64,000 bases of DNA from contig NZ_JAKNQY010000010.1 of the NCBI RefSeq assembly GCF_024494355.1, positions 1 to 64,000 on the forward strand, read 5' to 3'. The notes beneath the pieces were generated by a model. The model had not been told where the DNA came from, did no database searches, and worked only from the letters and a program-made list of their open reading frames with translations. The stretch comes from Pseudomonas sp. Q11. Lineage in GTDB: Bacteria; Pseudomonadota; Gammaproteobacteria; Pseudomonadales; Pseudomonadaceae. Within the stretch, counting starts at the first letter, position 1; each line of letters opens with the position of its first letter. Positions 16,635 to 26,031 of the stretch are shown piece after piece. The position numbers and the translations under genes are program-made.

Positions 16635-19169
16635 TCAATGCTCCATGGCCAGTGTGGCCGGGTTGGCGGTGGATGAGTGCGTACGCAGGAGGTCACGCAC
16701 CTGCTCGGCGCTTTCCTGGTCCAAGGCCTGTTGAGCCAGCGTGCGGCACTCGCTCAGGTTCCATTCACGCACGCAGGCCTTGATCGCCGGAATCAGCGGC
16801 ACGCTGACCGATAACTCATCCACGCCCAACCCCAGCAACACCGGCACCGCCAGGGGTTCCGAGGCCAGTGCGCCACACACCCCGACCCATTTGCCATGGG
16901 CTCGGGCAGCCTCGACCGTACGGGCTATCAGGCGCAACACCGAGGGATGCAGGCTGTCGGCCTGGCTGGCCAGGCGTGGATGGTCACGGTCCATGGCCAG
17001 GGTGTATTGGGTCAAGTCGTTGGTACCGATGGAGAAGAAGTCCACTTCAGGGGCAAACAGATCGGCCATCAGCGCCGCCGCCGGTACTTCGATCATGATG
17101 CCCAGCTTCGGCGCCTGCTTGAGTCCCAACTGACGGACCTCTTCGTCCAGCATCTGCCGCGCCAGGCGCAGCTCCGCCAGTTGCGTGACCATGGGCAGCA
17201 TGATGTGCAGCCGTGCCAGCGCCGAACAGGCCAGCATTGCCCGGAACTGTTCGCGCAACAACTGCGGTCGCTCCAGGCACAGGCGAATACCCCGCATGCC
17301 CAGGAATGGATTGGCCTCATGAGCCATCGGCACATAAGCCAGCGGCTTGTCCCCGCCCACGTCCAGGGTGCGAACTACCAGGTTGCGCTCAGGCCCAAGG
17401 ACCCGGGCGACGGCGCTGTACAGGGCCGCTTGCTCGTCCTGGCCAGGCGGGTACGCGCGATCCAGGTAAAGCAGCTCGGAGCGCAACAGCCCCACCCCTT
17501 CGCCACCCAGGCTCATGGCCTGCTCCACGTCCCGCAGCGACCCGACATTGGCACTGACCTCGACTCGATGGCCGTCCAAGGTATGAGCCGCCAGGGCTGA
17601 CTGTTCGAGGTCACGCTGATGTCGCTGGCGCTGCCGATCATGAGTGGCCTGGCGTTGTTCGATCAGGGCTTGATCCGGATTCACGTGCAGTTCGCCGCTG
17701 TCGGCGTCGAGCAACACCCGGGTGCCGTTCTCCAGGGCCAGCACGGGTTGCGCCACGCCACACAACGAGGGCAGGCCCAGCGCACGGGCCAGGATCGCGA
17801 CATGGCTGGTGGCGCCGCCACCCACGGTGACGAAACCGGCGATGCGTGAGGTGTCGAGGCTGGCGGTCTGGGATGGCGTCAGTTGCTCGGCCACCAGGAT
17901 CGACCGTTCAGGCAGGTTCCAGGCGTTGTCCTGTACTCCCAGGATCAGCTTGAGCACCCGTTGCCCGACATCGGCAAGGTCCGTTGCGCGCTCAGCCAGC
18001 AAAGCGCTGCCCAATTGCTGGAACAGCGCAGCGCTCGCCTCGGTGGCGGTTTTCCAGGCGAATGCCGCGCTCTTGCCCGCGGCGATCAAGGCTTGAGCCT
18101 GCTCCAGCAAGGTGGGGTCTTCCAGCAACTCTTGATGGGCCCGAAAAATCTGCGTCTGGACACTGCTCGCCGCCTCGTCCTGCAACGCCTTCAAGGCTTG
18201 CGTCGCTTGCTCCAGCCCTTGATCCAGGGCGGCCTGCTCGACCTCGATACCGGCCCCCGCCTCCTCGATCTCCAACACCTGGGAGGCGACCTGAACCACT
18301 TCACCAAACGCCGAACCGGGCGACGCGCAGACACCCCGTAGCCGGCCAGGTATCGATGGCTCGTCGGCGATGGCCGGCGCCGGCGTCAGCGGCGCTTGCA
18401 CCGTCTCGCCGCAGCCCGACAACAGCAATTGCTCCAACGCTTCGATGGCCTGTCCGGCCTGAGGGCCGGCGGCGCTGATCTGCACGCTGTCGTCCTTGAG
18501 CGTCTGCAACGCCATAATCGCGACCAGTGATTTGGCGTTGGCGCTGGCTTGCTGCTTATGCAGTTGGATAATGGCATCAAACCCTTTGGCCGCCTGGGCG
18601 AACACCGCGGCAGGACGGGCATGCAGGCCACTTTCATTGGGCACGATCAGCGGTCGGGAAAACATCACTGAACCCGGCAGCGCCTCGTCGACCGCCCCTT
18701 GTTCACCTGAGCGTACCTGCAACAACGGCGCGCCGCTTTCAATGCAAGTGGCCTCGTCCACGAGCAGGCTGAAGGGCTCGCCGCTGACCACCAGCATCAG
18801 CGTCAACAGACTGCGCGCGTGCAAGGCGATGTAATCGGCATCGAAATCGATCAGCGGCTGGCCGGCCTCGACCCGTTGCCCCATGGTCACCCGCGAGGTG
18901 AACCCCTTGCCCGCCAGGTTGACCGTGTCCAGGCCAATGTGCATGAGCACCTGGACGCCATTGTCAGCAGTGATACTCACCGCATGGGCGCTGTCCTGAA
19001 GCGTGCCGATGACACCGCAAAGCGGTGCGCAAAGAGTTTGCGAGGTCGGATCGATGCAGATGCCATCTCCCACTACACGACTGGAGAAGACTGGGTCCGG
19101 CACGCTGTCCAAGGGCATCAGGACCCCGGACAGCGGTGCGAGCAATTGCAAAGGTTGCGTTGTATTCAT
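16635..19169 (-). CDS. Fused PTS phosphocarrier EIIA(Glc)-HPr-enzyme I
   Basis: Multidomain PTS protein of 844 residues from the ATG at 19169; an upstream extension to 19250 would overlap the porin gene. Three modules in order: EIIA(Glc/crr) about 1-150 with phospho-His H77 (VLMHIGLDTVNL), HPr about 170-255 with H183 (ESGLHARPAAVF), and enzyme I about 275-830 with H456 (GGGATSHVAILARALG), IGTNDLTQYTLAMDRDHP and the active Cys in GVCGALA. It takes phosphate from PEP and passes it to TreB in the same operon. TreB has no EIIA domain of its own, so this protein supplies it. All phospho-histidines are present. Confidence 0.92.
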   Translation of the reverse strand: MNTTQPLQLLAPLSGVLMPLDSVPDPVFSSRVVGDGICIDPTSQTLCAPLCGVIGTLQDSAHAVSITADNGVQVLMHIGLDTVNLAGKGFTSRVTMGQRVEAGQPLIDFDADYIALHARSLLTLMLVVSGEPFSLLVDEATCIESGAPLLQVRSGEQGAVDEALPGSVMFSRPLIVPNESGLHARPAAVFAQAAKGFDAIIQLHKQQASANAKSLVAIMALQTLKDDSVQISAAGPQAGQAIEALEQLLLSGCGETVQAPLTPAPAIADEPSIPGRLRGVCASPGSAFGEVVQVASQVLEIEEAGAGIEVEQAALDQGLEQATQALKALQDEAASSVQTQIFRAHQELLEDPTLLEQAQALIAAGKSAAFAWKTATEASAALFQQLGSALLAERATDLADVGQRVLKLILGVQDNAWNLPERSILVAEQLTPSQTASLDTSRIAGFVTVGGGATSHVAILARALGLPSLCGVAQPVLALENGTRVLLDADSGELHVNPDQALIEQRQATHDRQRQRHQRDLEQSALAAHTLDGHRVEVSANVGSLRDVEQAMSLGGEGVGLLRSELLYLDRAYPPGQDEQAALYSAVARVLGPERNLVVRTLDVGGDKPLAYVPMAHEANPFLGMRGIRLCLERPQLLREQFRAMLACSALARLHIMLPMVTQLAELRLARQMLDEEVRQLGLKQAPKLGIMIEVPAAALMADLFAPEVDFFSIGTNDLTQYTLAMDRDHPRLASQADSLHPSVLRLIARTVEAARAHGKWVGVCGALASEPLAVPVLLGLGVDELSVSVPLIPAIKACVREWNLSECRTLAQQALDQESAEQVRDLLRTHSSTANPATLAMEH

Positions 19170-19240
19170 GACTTCACCTGCTGCTGTCTGTTCTTTTTCG
19201 CATCGCGGGACGCAGCGATCAGCGACCCGCGCTACACGGG

Positions 19241-20482
<1,242 letters not shown>

Positions 20483-20607
20483 TTATTGTTTTTTTGCTCC
20501 ATGACTTCCCCCTGGGTTGCCGTTTGGCTGACGACAAAGGGCCCACGATGCGTTTGGCGCAACGTGTTCGCTGTCAGGCATTGCCTGGGTCAGGGGAAGT
20601 TTTTTAT

Positions 20608-22254
20608 TCAGTCGCTCAGGTGCAGCACGAACGACTCGTAGGGCCGCAGGCGCAGCCGCCGGTATCGGTGTTCGCCGGCCTCGTAGTTGCCGATCACCCA
20701 GCGTTGTTTCGTGTCATGGGTGAGGATCCCTTCGGGCAGTTCCACCTCGCAGTCGCCCCCATAAAAATGGCTGACCACCAGCAGGCGCTCCCCCTGCCCT
20801 TCGCGCAGGTACGCCCACACGTGTGGATGCTCGGGCAATAGCAGGCGGTAGACACCGTCCTGGATCAAGGCTTCGCTACGGCGCAGGGCGATCAATTGAC
20901 GGTAGTAATGCAGCACCGAGGTCGAGTCTTGCTGTTGCTGCTCGACGTTGATGAAAGCGGCGTTGGCGGGCACGCCGATCCAGGGTTCGGCTTGGCTGAA
21001 ACCTGCGTTCAGTCCGGCATTCCATTGCATCGGCGTGCGCCCGTTGTCACGGGACTTCTGCATGATTGGCGCCATGGCCTCGGCTTCGGGCACGCCGGCG
21101 TTGCGCTTGAGGCGATAGATATTCAGGGTTTCCACATCGCGATACTGCTCGATGTGCTCGAAGCCCGGATTGGTCATTCCCAACTCCTCACCTTGGTACA
21201 CGAACGGCGTGCCTTGGAGAAAATGCAATGCCGTGGCGAGCATCTTCGCCGAAGGCTCGCGGTACTCACCGTCATCGCCGAACCGCGACACCACCCGCGG
21301 CTGGTCATGGTTACACCAGAACAACGCATTCCAACCGTCACCGGCCTGCATGCCGACTTGCCAGTCGGACAGGATGTGTTTGAGTTCGAGAAAATCGAAG
21401 TCGGCCCGCACCCACTTTTGCAGGTTCGGGTAGTCCACCTTCAGGTGATGGAAATTGAAGGTCATCGACAGTTCTCGGGACGCCGGGCACGAATAACGAA
21501 CACAGTGTTCGAGGCTGGTGGACGACATCTCGCCGACATTGATCAGGTCGAATCCCTCGAAGACTTCCCGATGCATTTCCTGCAGGTAGCGGTGCACGTT
21601 GGGGCCGTCGGTGTAGAAGCGCCGTCCGTCCGTGTGGTCATCAGGAAAGTCGGCCGGCTTGGAGATCAGGTTGATCACATCGAGACGAAAGCCCCCTACC
21701 CCCATGTCCCGCCAGAAACGCATCATCTGGAACACTTCGGCGCGCACCTGGGGGTTGTCCCAGTTCAGGTCGGCCTGGGTATGGTCGAACAGGTGCAGGT
21801 AATACTGGCCGGTCTGCGCTTCGTACTCCCAGGCCGAGCCGCCGAACTTGGATTCCCAGTTGTTCGGCTGGTCGCGCCAGATATAGAAATCGCGGTACGG
21901 GTTGTCGAGGCTGCTGCGGGCGGCCTGGAACCAGGGATGCTCGATGGAAGTGTGATTAACCACGATGTCGAGCATCAGCTTGATACCGCGCTTGCGCGCC
22001 TCGGTGATCAACAATTCGCAGTCGGCCATGGTGCCGTAGCTGGGGTCGATGGCGTAGTAGTCGCTGATATCGTAGCCATTGTCCCGTTGCGGCGAACGCA
22101 GGAACGGCGTCAACCATAGGTAGTCCACACCCAGCCAGTGCAAGTAGTCGAGCTTGTCCACCACCCCCAGCAAATCACCGGTGGCCTGGCCGCCATGGCT
22201 GTAGAAACTCTTGGGGTAGATCTGATAGATCACCGAGCGTTGCCAGTCTTGCAT
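20608..22254 (-). CDS. treC: Alpha,alpha-phosphotrehalase TreC
   Basis: GH13 hydrolase of 548 residues that splits trehalose-6-phosphate into glucose and glucose-6-phosphate in the cytoplasm. The ATG at 22254 gives MQDWQRSVIYQIYPKSF, the usual start. GH13 regions are visible: LDIVVNHTS, GFRLDVINLIS (nucleophile Asp), INVGEMSS (acid/base Glu) and FWCNHDQPRVVSRFGDDG. Trehalose-6-phosphate is the product of the adjacent TreB transporter, which fixes the substrate. It starts about 70 bases after treB. Confidence 0.95.
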   Translation of the reverse strand: MQDWQRSVIYQIYPKSFYSHGGQATGDLLGVVDKLDYLHWLGVDYLWLTPFLRSPQRDNGYDISDYYAIDPSYGTMADCELLITEARKRGIKLMLDIVVNHTSIEHPWFQAARSSLDNPYRDFYIWRDQPNNWESKFGGSAWEYEAQTGQYYLHLFDHTQADLNWDNPQVRAEVFQMMRFWRDMGVGGFRLDVINLISKPADFPDDHTDGRRFYTDGPNVHRYLQEMHREVFEGFDLINVGEMSSTSLEHCVRYSCPASRELSMTFNFHHLKVDYPNLQKWVRADFDFLELKHILSDWQVGMQAGDGWNALFWCNHDQPRVVSRFGDDGEYREPSAKMLATALHFLQGTPFVYQGEELGMTNPGFEHIEQYRDVETLNIYRLKRNAGVPEAEAMAPIMQKSRDNGRTPMQWNAGLNAGFSQAEPWIGVPANAAFINVEQQQQDSTSVLHYYRQLIALRRSEALIQDGVYRLLLPEHPHVWAYLREGQGERLLVVSHFYGGDCEVELPEGILTHDTKQRWVIGNYEAGEHRYRRLRLRPYESFVLHLSD

Positions 22255-22296
22255 GTGCACTTCCTTCAGTCTGTTTGGTACTGGCCTTGCGGGCCT

Positions 22297-22326
22297 CATC
22301 GCGGGAAAGCCCGGCTCCCACAGGTG
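22297..22326. repeat. Single REP-like unit in the treB-treC gap
   Basis: CATCGCGGGAAAGCCCGGCT followed by CCCACAGGTG between the treB stop and the treC start. Such a unit inside an operon can form a hairpin that modulates downstream expression; this is not shown. Confidence 0.55.
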
Positions 22327-23769
22327 TCAGGCCACCCGATACCCCGGCCGGACGATCTTCATGCTCAACGCGCAGGTCAGGGCAAAGGGCACGCTCATGG
22401 CAATGACCATGCCGACCACGAACATCGGTATGTAGTCAGGCACGATCGAAATGAACCCCGGCAGGCCCCCGACACCAATCGCCGAGGCCTTGATCTTGTT
22501 CAGCGACAGGAAAATGCAGCCCAGGGCCGAACCGGCCAGCGCGCAATAGAAGGGGAATTTGTAGCGCAGGTTGACCCCGAACATTGCCGGTTCGGTGATG
22601 CCGAAATAAGCGGAAATCGCCGACGTGGACGCCATGCTCTTGTCCCGCACATTGCGGGTCATGTAGAACACCGCCAGCGCCGCGCTACCCTGGGCCAGGT
22701 TGGACATGACGATCATCGGCCAGATGAACGTGCCGCCCTGGGTCGAGATCAATTGCAGGTCCACCGCCAGGAACATGTGGTGCATGCCGGTCACCACCAG
22801 CGGCGCATAGAGCAGGCCGAAAATCGCCCCGCCAATCACCGGCGCCAGGTCGAACAGCGCCACCATGCCTTCGGTAATAAGGATGCCCAGGTGCCGGGTG
22901 ACCGGACCGATGATGGCGAGAGCCAGTACCCCGGTAATCACGATGGTGGTAATGGGGATCACCAGCAGTTGGATGGCGTTGGGCACCCTGGCCCGCAACC
23001 ATCGTTCGATCACGCTCATGACATAGGCCGCCAGCAGGATCGGCAGGATCTGCCCCTGGTAGCCGACTTTCTCGATCCGGAACCAGCCGAAGATATCGAA
23101 ATACGGCAGGCTCTGGCCCTCCAGCCCCGCCACCGCCTTGCCGTAGTTCCAGGCGTTGAGCAGGTCCGGGTGGACGAGCATCAGTCCCAGCACGATGCCG
23201 AGGATCTCACTGCCGCCGAAGCGCTTGGCCGCCGACCAGCCCACCAGGGCCGGGAGAAAGACGAAGGAAGTATTGGCCATCAGGTTGATTAGGCTCCAGA
23301 CTCCGTCCAGGTTCGGATAGGCATCGAGCAACGTCTGCCCGGCAATGAACATGCCCTTGGCGCCTAGCAGGTTGTTGACGCCCATCAGCAGGCCGGCGAT
23401 CACCAGGGCGGGCAGGATAGGCATGAACACATCGGAGAGCACCCGCACCAGGCGCTGCATCCCGTTGCCCTTCTGCGCCCCCTGGCGCTTGACGTCGGCA
23501 ATGGTCGCAGCGGCCAGGCCCGTCAGCTCGCGCAGGGCGGCGTAGACCTTTTCCACCTCGCCCGGGCCAATGACCACCTGGAACAGGCCACCGGTGAAAA
23601 ACGAGCCCTTGACCAGGTCGATGTGGTTCAGCGTGGCACTGTCCACCCGGGCCGCGTCCTTGAGGGACAGGCGCAGGCGCGTCACGCAATGGGCCGCCTG
23701 CTCGATATTGTCGACGCCACCCAAGCTTTGCAGCAGCTCGCTGGCGATTTTGGAGTAATCGTGGCTCAT
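22327..23769 (-). CDS. treB: Trehalose-specific PTS transporter EIIBC (TreB)
   Basis: Membrane PTS permease of 480 residues from the ATG at 23769. The N-terminal EIIB domain (1-85) carries phospho-Cys C28 (AAHCVTRLRLSL). The EIIC domain from about 105 has around ten membrane segments and the motif GITEPAMFGVNLRY. It imports trehalose and phosphorylates it to trehalose-6-phosphate, the substrate of TreC. It lacks EIIA, which is provided by the fusion protein two genes further on. It is the first gene of the operon, behind two TreR-type operators. Confidence 0.94.
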   Translation of the reverse strand: MSHDYSKIASELLQSLGGVDNIEQAAHCVTRLRLSLKDAARVDSATLNHIDLVKGSFFTGGLFQVVIGPGEVEKVYAALRELTGLAAATIADVKRQGAQKGNGMQRLVRVLSDVFMPILPALVIAGLLMGVNNLLGAKGMFIAGQTLLDAYPNLDGVWSLINLMANTSFVFLPALVGWSAAKRFGGSEILGIVLGLMLVHPDLLNAWNYGKAVAGLEGQSLPYFDIFGWFRIEKVGYQGQILPILLAAYVMSVIERWLRARVPNAIQLLVIPITTIVITGVLALAIIGPVTRHLGILITEGMVALFDLAPVIGGAIFGLLYAPLVVTGMHHMFLAVDLQLISTQGGTFIWPMIVMSNLAQGSAALAVFYMTRNVRDKSMASTSAISAYFGITEPAMFGVNLRYKFPFYCALAGSALGCIFLSLNKIKASAIGVGGLPGFISIVPDYIPMFVVGMVIAMSVPFALTCALSMKIVRPGYRVA

Positions 23770-23823
23770 GCTTTTTTCTTCCGCGTCATTCTTGTTATTG
23801 AGAGTCGACAGCACGTGGAAGGG

Positions 23824-23852
23824 AAAGTACTCGTCTATACGAGTTAAATCAA
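23824..23852 (-). promoter_or_regulatory. Predicted treB promoter
   Basis: Reading leftward: -35 TTGATT (23847-23852), 17-base spacer, -10 TACTTT (23824-23829). The first operator fills most of the spacer, so a bound repressor would block RNA polymerase. The -10 is weak; prediction only. Confidence 0.45.
23829..23844. promoter_or_regulatory. TreR operator 1
   Basis: Perfect inverted repeat ACTCGT-CTAT-ACGAGT. The core GTCTATAC fits the GT-N-TA-N-AC pattern of HutC/TreR-type GntR regulators. It lies between divergent treB and treR. Confidence 0.8.
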
Positions 23853-23854
23853 CA

Positions 23855-23870
23855 ACTCGTACAGACGAGT
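23855..23870. promoter_or_regulatory. TreR operator 2
   Basis: Perfect inverted repeat ACTCGT-ACAG-ACGAGT, with the same 6-base arms as operator 1 and a different centre. The two centres are 26 bases apart, about 2.5 helical turns. Confidence 0.8.
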
Positions 23871-24013
23871 TTTGTTTTTGTTTATGATAAGCCCCGAGAA
23901 TCGCGGAAACGTCCTACGCTCCTGTCGACGAATAATGACAGTCGAATGGACAAATCCCCCACTTGGCCCGTAAGGTTCCGCCCCGGTGAACAGCGCGGTA
24001 CAGAGCCCTCCCA

Positions 24014-24718
24014 ATGAGTAAATACAACCAGATCTACAACGATCTGCTGACCAGCATTACCACCGAACGCCTGGAGCGAGGCGCCCGCCTGCCCTCCGAA
24101 ACCGAACTGATGGACAGCTATCAGGCCAGTCGTGGCACGGTGCGCAAGGCCATCGAACAACTCCAGGAGCGCGGTTTCGCCCAGAAGATCCATGGCAAGG
24201 GCACCTTCGTTCTGTCGACCCAGCCCATCGAATTCCAGCTCGGCGGCATCGTCAGCTTCCAGGAGACCTACCCGCGCCTGGGCAACGATGTCAGTACCGA
24301 AGTGGTCGAGTTCAGCCAGTTGCCGTTGGAAGGTGCCCTACTCGAGCACATCAAGGCCCCTGCCGGCAGCCCAATCACCCGCATCAAGCGGGTCCGGCGA
24401 ATCGACGGCAAGCGTGTGATCCTGGACATCAACCACTTCGTCAGCGATGTGATCCCCGACCTGACCCGCGACATCGCCGTGCAGTCGATCTACGCCTTCA
24501 TCGAACAGACCCTGCACCTGCAAATCGCCTACGCCCAGCGCACCATCGAAGCGGTCCGCTGTGGCAAGGACGATCAGCAACACCTGGACCTCGACGGCCA
24601 GAGCCATGTGATCGTGGTCAGCAACCAGACCTTTCTCCAGGACGGCCGACAGTTCGAGTACACCGAATCGCGGCATACCCTGGATAAGTTTTATTTTTCG
24701 GATGTGGCGCGGCGGTGA
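24014..24718 (+). CDS. treR: GntR-family trehalose operon regulator TreR
   Basis: Repressor of 234 residues, divergent from treB. The N-terminal winged helix (about 1-70) includes RGARLPSETELMDSYQASRG and TVRKAIEQLQERGFAQKIHG, typical of GntR/HutC regulators. The C-terminal UTRA effector domain (about 85-230) probably senses trehalose-6-phosphate, as in related TreR proteins. Two identical-arm palindromes sit in the treB-treR gap. It is expected to repress the operon without inducer and perhaps its own gene. Confidence 0.92.
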   Translation: MSKYNQIYNDLLTSITTERLERGARLPSETELMDSYQASRGTVRKAIEQLQERGFAQKIHGKGTFVLSTQPIEFQLGGIVSFQETYPRLGNDVSTEVVEFSQLPLEGALLEHIKAPAGSPITRIKRVRRIDGKRVILDINHFVSDVIPDLTRDIAVQSIYAFIEQTLHLQIAYAQRTIEAVRCGKDDQQHLDLDGQSHVIVVSNQTFLQDGRQFEYTESRHTLDKFYFSDVARR

Positions 24719-24727
24719 ACACAAAAA

Positions 24728-24755
24728 GCCGTGTGGATAAGGTTGTAAAAAAACG
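24728..24755 (+). repeat. Degenerate third copy of the DnaA-box hairpin element
   Basis: AAAGCCGTGTGGATAAGGTT followed by an A-run, just after the treR stop. In the sense direction of treR it matches the start of the elements at 16186 and 25940 (AAAGCC-N-TGTGGATAA) but lacks the second stem arm. It keeps the DnaA-box complement TGTGGATAA. Confidence 0.5.
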
Positions 24756-24835
24756 ATTAGATAACAGGAGCCGCGCACAAAAACGATTACTCCTGACAAC
24801 CGGCTCGTCAAACTGAGGAGAGGCTGACATGGCAG

Positions 24836-25360
24836 TCACCCAACCAAAGCTTCCAACTCTTCGGAAGCCATGCCAGGTAACCGTCGACCTTCTTTCGCAA
24901 CGTTGACCTGCAACGCCACCTGGGCAACATCCAACACATTCTTGGTAAGCGAATAGCTGCCCTTGGCCTGCAGCCAGGTCAGCACATCCGCCAAATGCCA
25001 GATAGAAGCACTCCCCTCGTGCACCGGCGTCGGGAAGCTACCTGGATGGGCCAACATCAGCTTGCGCATGTTCTGCCGAGACACACCTACGATCTCAGCT
25101 ACATCGGTCAGCCCGACCAAATCAGGCGCAACCTCGATCAATTTGGCCGACGGTACCGCGCGATGGACATCGGCCAGAGCGCTAAGCACTGCCTTGACCG
25201 CATCAGGAGCCTCGCGAGTGAACTCAAGCGCCAGTCGCCCCGGCTGCCCGATGCCGACCAGGGCATCGTCGCAGCCCGCCTCTCCTAGGCGCTCGATCAG
25301 TTCATCCATGGCACAGCCATCGTCAGCAAGCTGATATTTCAAGGTAAAAATATATTCCAT
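24836..25360 (-). CDS. HTH DNA-binding protein, candidate antitoxin
   Basis: Protein of 174 residues from the ATG at 25360 (MEYIFTLKYQLADDGCAMDE); a longer reading frame upstream to 25561 runs through the neighbour and is not credible. Residues about 85-135 form an AlpA/MerR-like helix-turn-helix: VGLTDVAEIVGVSRQNMRKL followed by PTPVHEGSASIWHLADVLTW. The first 75 residues look like a small alpha/beta domain, not recognisable by eye. It starts four bases after the stop of the HicA-like gene, so the pair is one unit. A palindrome upstream of the pair fits self-repression. I infer an antitoxin or regulator role; the family was not identified with certainty. Confidence 0.65.
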   Translation of the reverse strand: MEYIFTLKYQLADDGCAMDELIERLGEAGCDDALVGIGQPGRLALEFTREAPDAVKAVLSALADVHRAVPSAKLIEVAPDLVGLTDVAEIVGVSRQNMRKLMLAHPGSFPTPVHEGSASIWHLADVLTWLQAKGSYSLTKNVLDVAQVALQVNVAKEGRRLPGMASEELEALVG

Positions 25361-25364
25361 TGTT

Positions 25365-25640
25365 CTATTCCTCAGCATCGTCATCAGCGTCACGCCGATT
25401 GCGATGCGCAGTGCAATTGTCCGCGACGCGTCGTAATGCTCGCGCATGGTTGCCAGGGTTCTTCGGCGTGCACCATATCGAGGTGATGCAGAACTCGCCG
25501 CAACGGCACGCCTCATCGTTGTACGGGCAATAAACCCGTCCCCAGGCGTGACTGCCGCCAACTTCTATGCGCCACCCCTGCCCTTCGGCATGCCTAAGCG
25601 CTTCTTCGATTTCTTTCTTCGGGTGCGTTGGACGAATCAT
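25365..25640 (-). CDS. HicA-like small protein, candidate toxin
   Basis: Protein of 91 residues. The pattern KKEIEEALRHAEGQGWRIEV followed by GGSHAWGRVYC resembles HicA mRNA interferases, where a GSH motif carries the catalytic histidine (H31 here). The C-terminal half ITSIWCTPKNPGNHARALRR corresponds to the ITVP...L..I helix region of HicA. Between them is a cysteine-rich insertion (C38, C45, C47, C51, C57) not found in ordinary HicA, which could bind zinc. The toxin role is inferred from this resemblance, small size and pairing with an HTH gene. It could instead be a phage-derived RNA-binding protein. Confidence 0.6.
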   Translation of the reverse strand: MIRPTHPKKEIEEALRHAEGQGWRIEVGGSHAWGRVYCPYNDEACRCGEFCITSIWCTPKNPGNHARALRRVADNCTAHRNRRDADDDAEE

Positions 25641-25651
25641 CCGTGATCTCC

Positions 25652-25680
25652 AGTATTCGCATAAGTCGCCAGGTTGTCAA
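25652..25680 (-). promoter_or_regulatory. Predicted promoter of the HicA-like/HTH pair
   Basis: Reading leftward: a perfect -35 TTGACA (25675-25680), 17-base spacer, -10 AATACT (25652-25657). The start site would fall only about five bases before the ATG at 25640, so the transcript may be nearly leaderless. An alternative pair, TTGTCA with TTATGC, would give a longer leader that includes the GGAG ribosome site. Confidence 0.5.
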
Positions 25681-25689
25681 ATGACAACC
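25672..25689. promoter_or_regulatory. Palindromic operator upstream of the candidate toxin-antitoxin pair
   Basis: GGTTGTCA (25672-25679) and TGACAACC (25682-25689) are perfect inverted 8-base arms around two bases. The palindrome overlaps the predicted -35, the expected position for autorepression by the HTH protein. Confidence 0.7.
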
Positions 25690-25939
25690 CAGGCATCTCC
25701 TTCAAGCGGCGTTACTCAGCAGTGTCTCAAACGAGGAGATAGGTTGGCCTGTGACAGGTCCTCGTGAACCATACGGTGAAATACTCTTGGGGCCATGCCG
25801 CCCGATGATAAGCGTTTCCGGGACACCGCTAAGGCGGGTAATCGTAGCGAAAGGTGACGGCACTGCCCTCCCAACACCGTCACGCCAAGTCATTACGGTC
25901 GGAAGCTGATGAGGCCTGGAATTGACCAACAAAAATGAA
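25690..25939. other. Non-coding stretch between the TA-like pair and guaA
   Basis: About 250 bases with no convincing reading frame, RNA gene or repeat on either strand. Only short, shifted ORFs are present. It may be a scar of insertions at this site. Confidence 0.5.
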
Positions 25940-25972
25940 AAAAGCCCCATGGAAGTTATCCACAGGGCTTTT
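25940..25972 (-). terminator. Terminator hairpin with DnaA-box loop, copy 2 (after guaA)
   Basis: AAAAGCCC (25940-25947) pairs with GGGCTTTT (25965-25972). The 17-base loop CATGGAAGTTATCCACA is identical to that at 16193. On the minus strand a T-rich run follows, so it should terminate the guaBA transcript. Compared with copy 1, the last stem pair is C-G instead of T-A. Confidence 0.8.
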
Positions 25973-26031
25973 GTTCAAAGCGGGCGCCAGGGCCAATAGC
26001 GGCCGTCAGCGGTCAGATATTTAAGCCTGAC

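Noticed and set aside
24836..25561. Longer version of the HTH protein starting at 25561
   Set aside because: The extra 67 residues come from reading the HicA-like gene in another frame; the ATG at 25360 gives a compact protein directly after the toxin-like gene.
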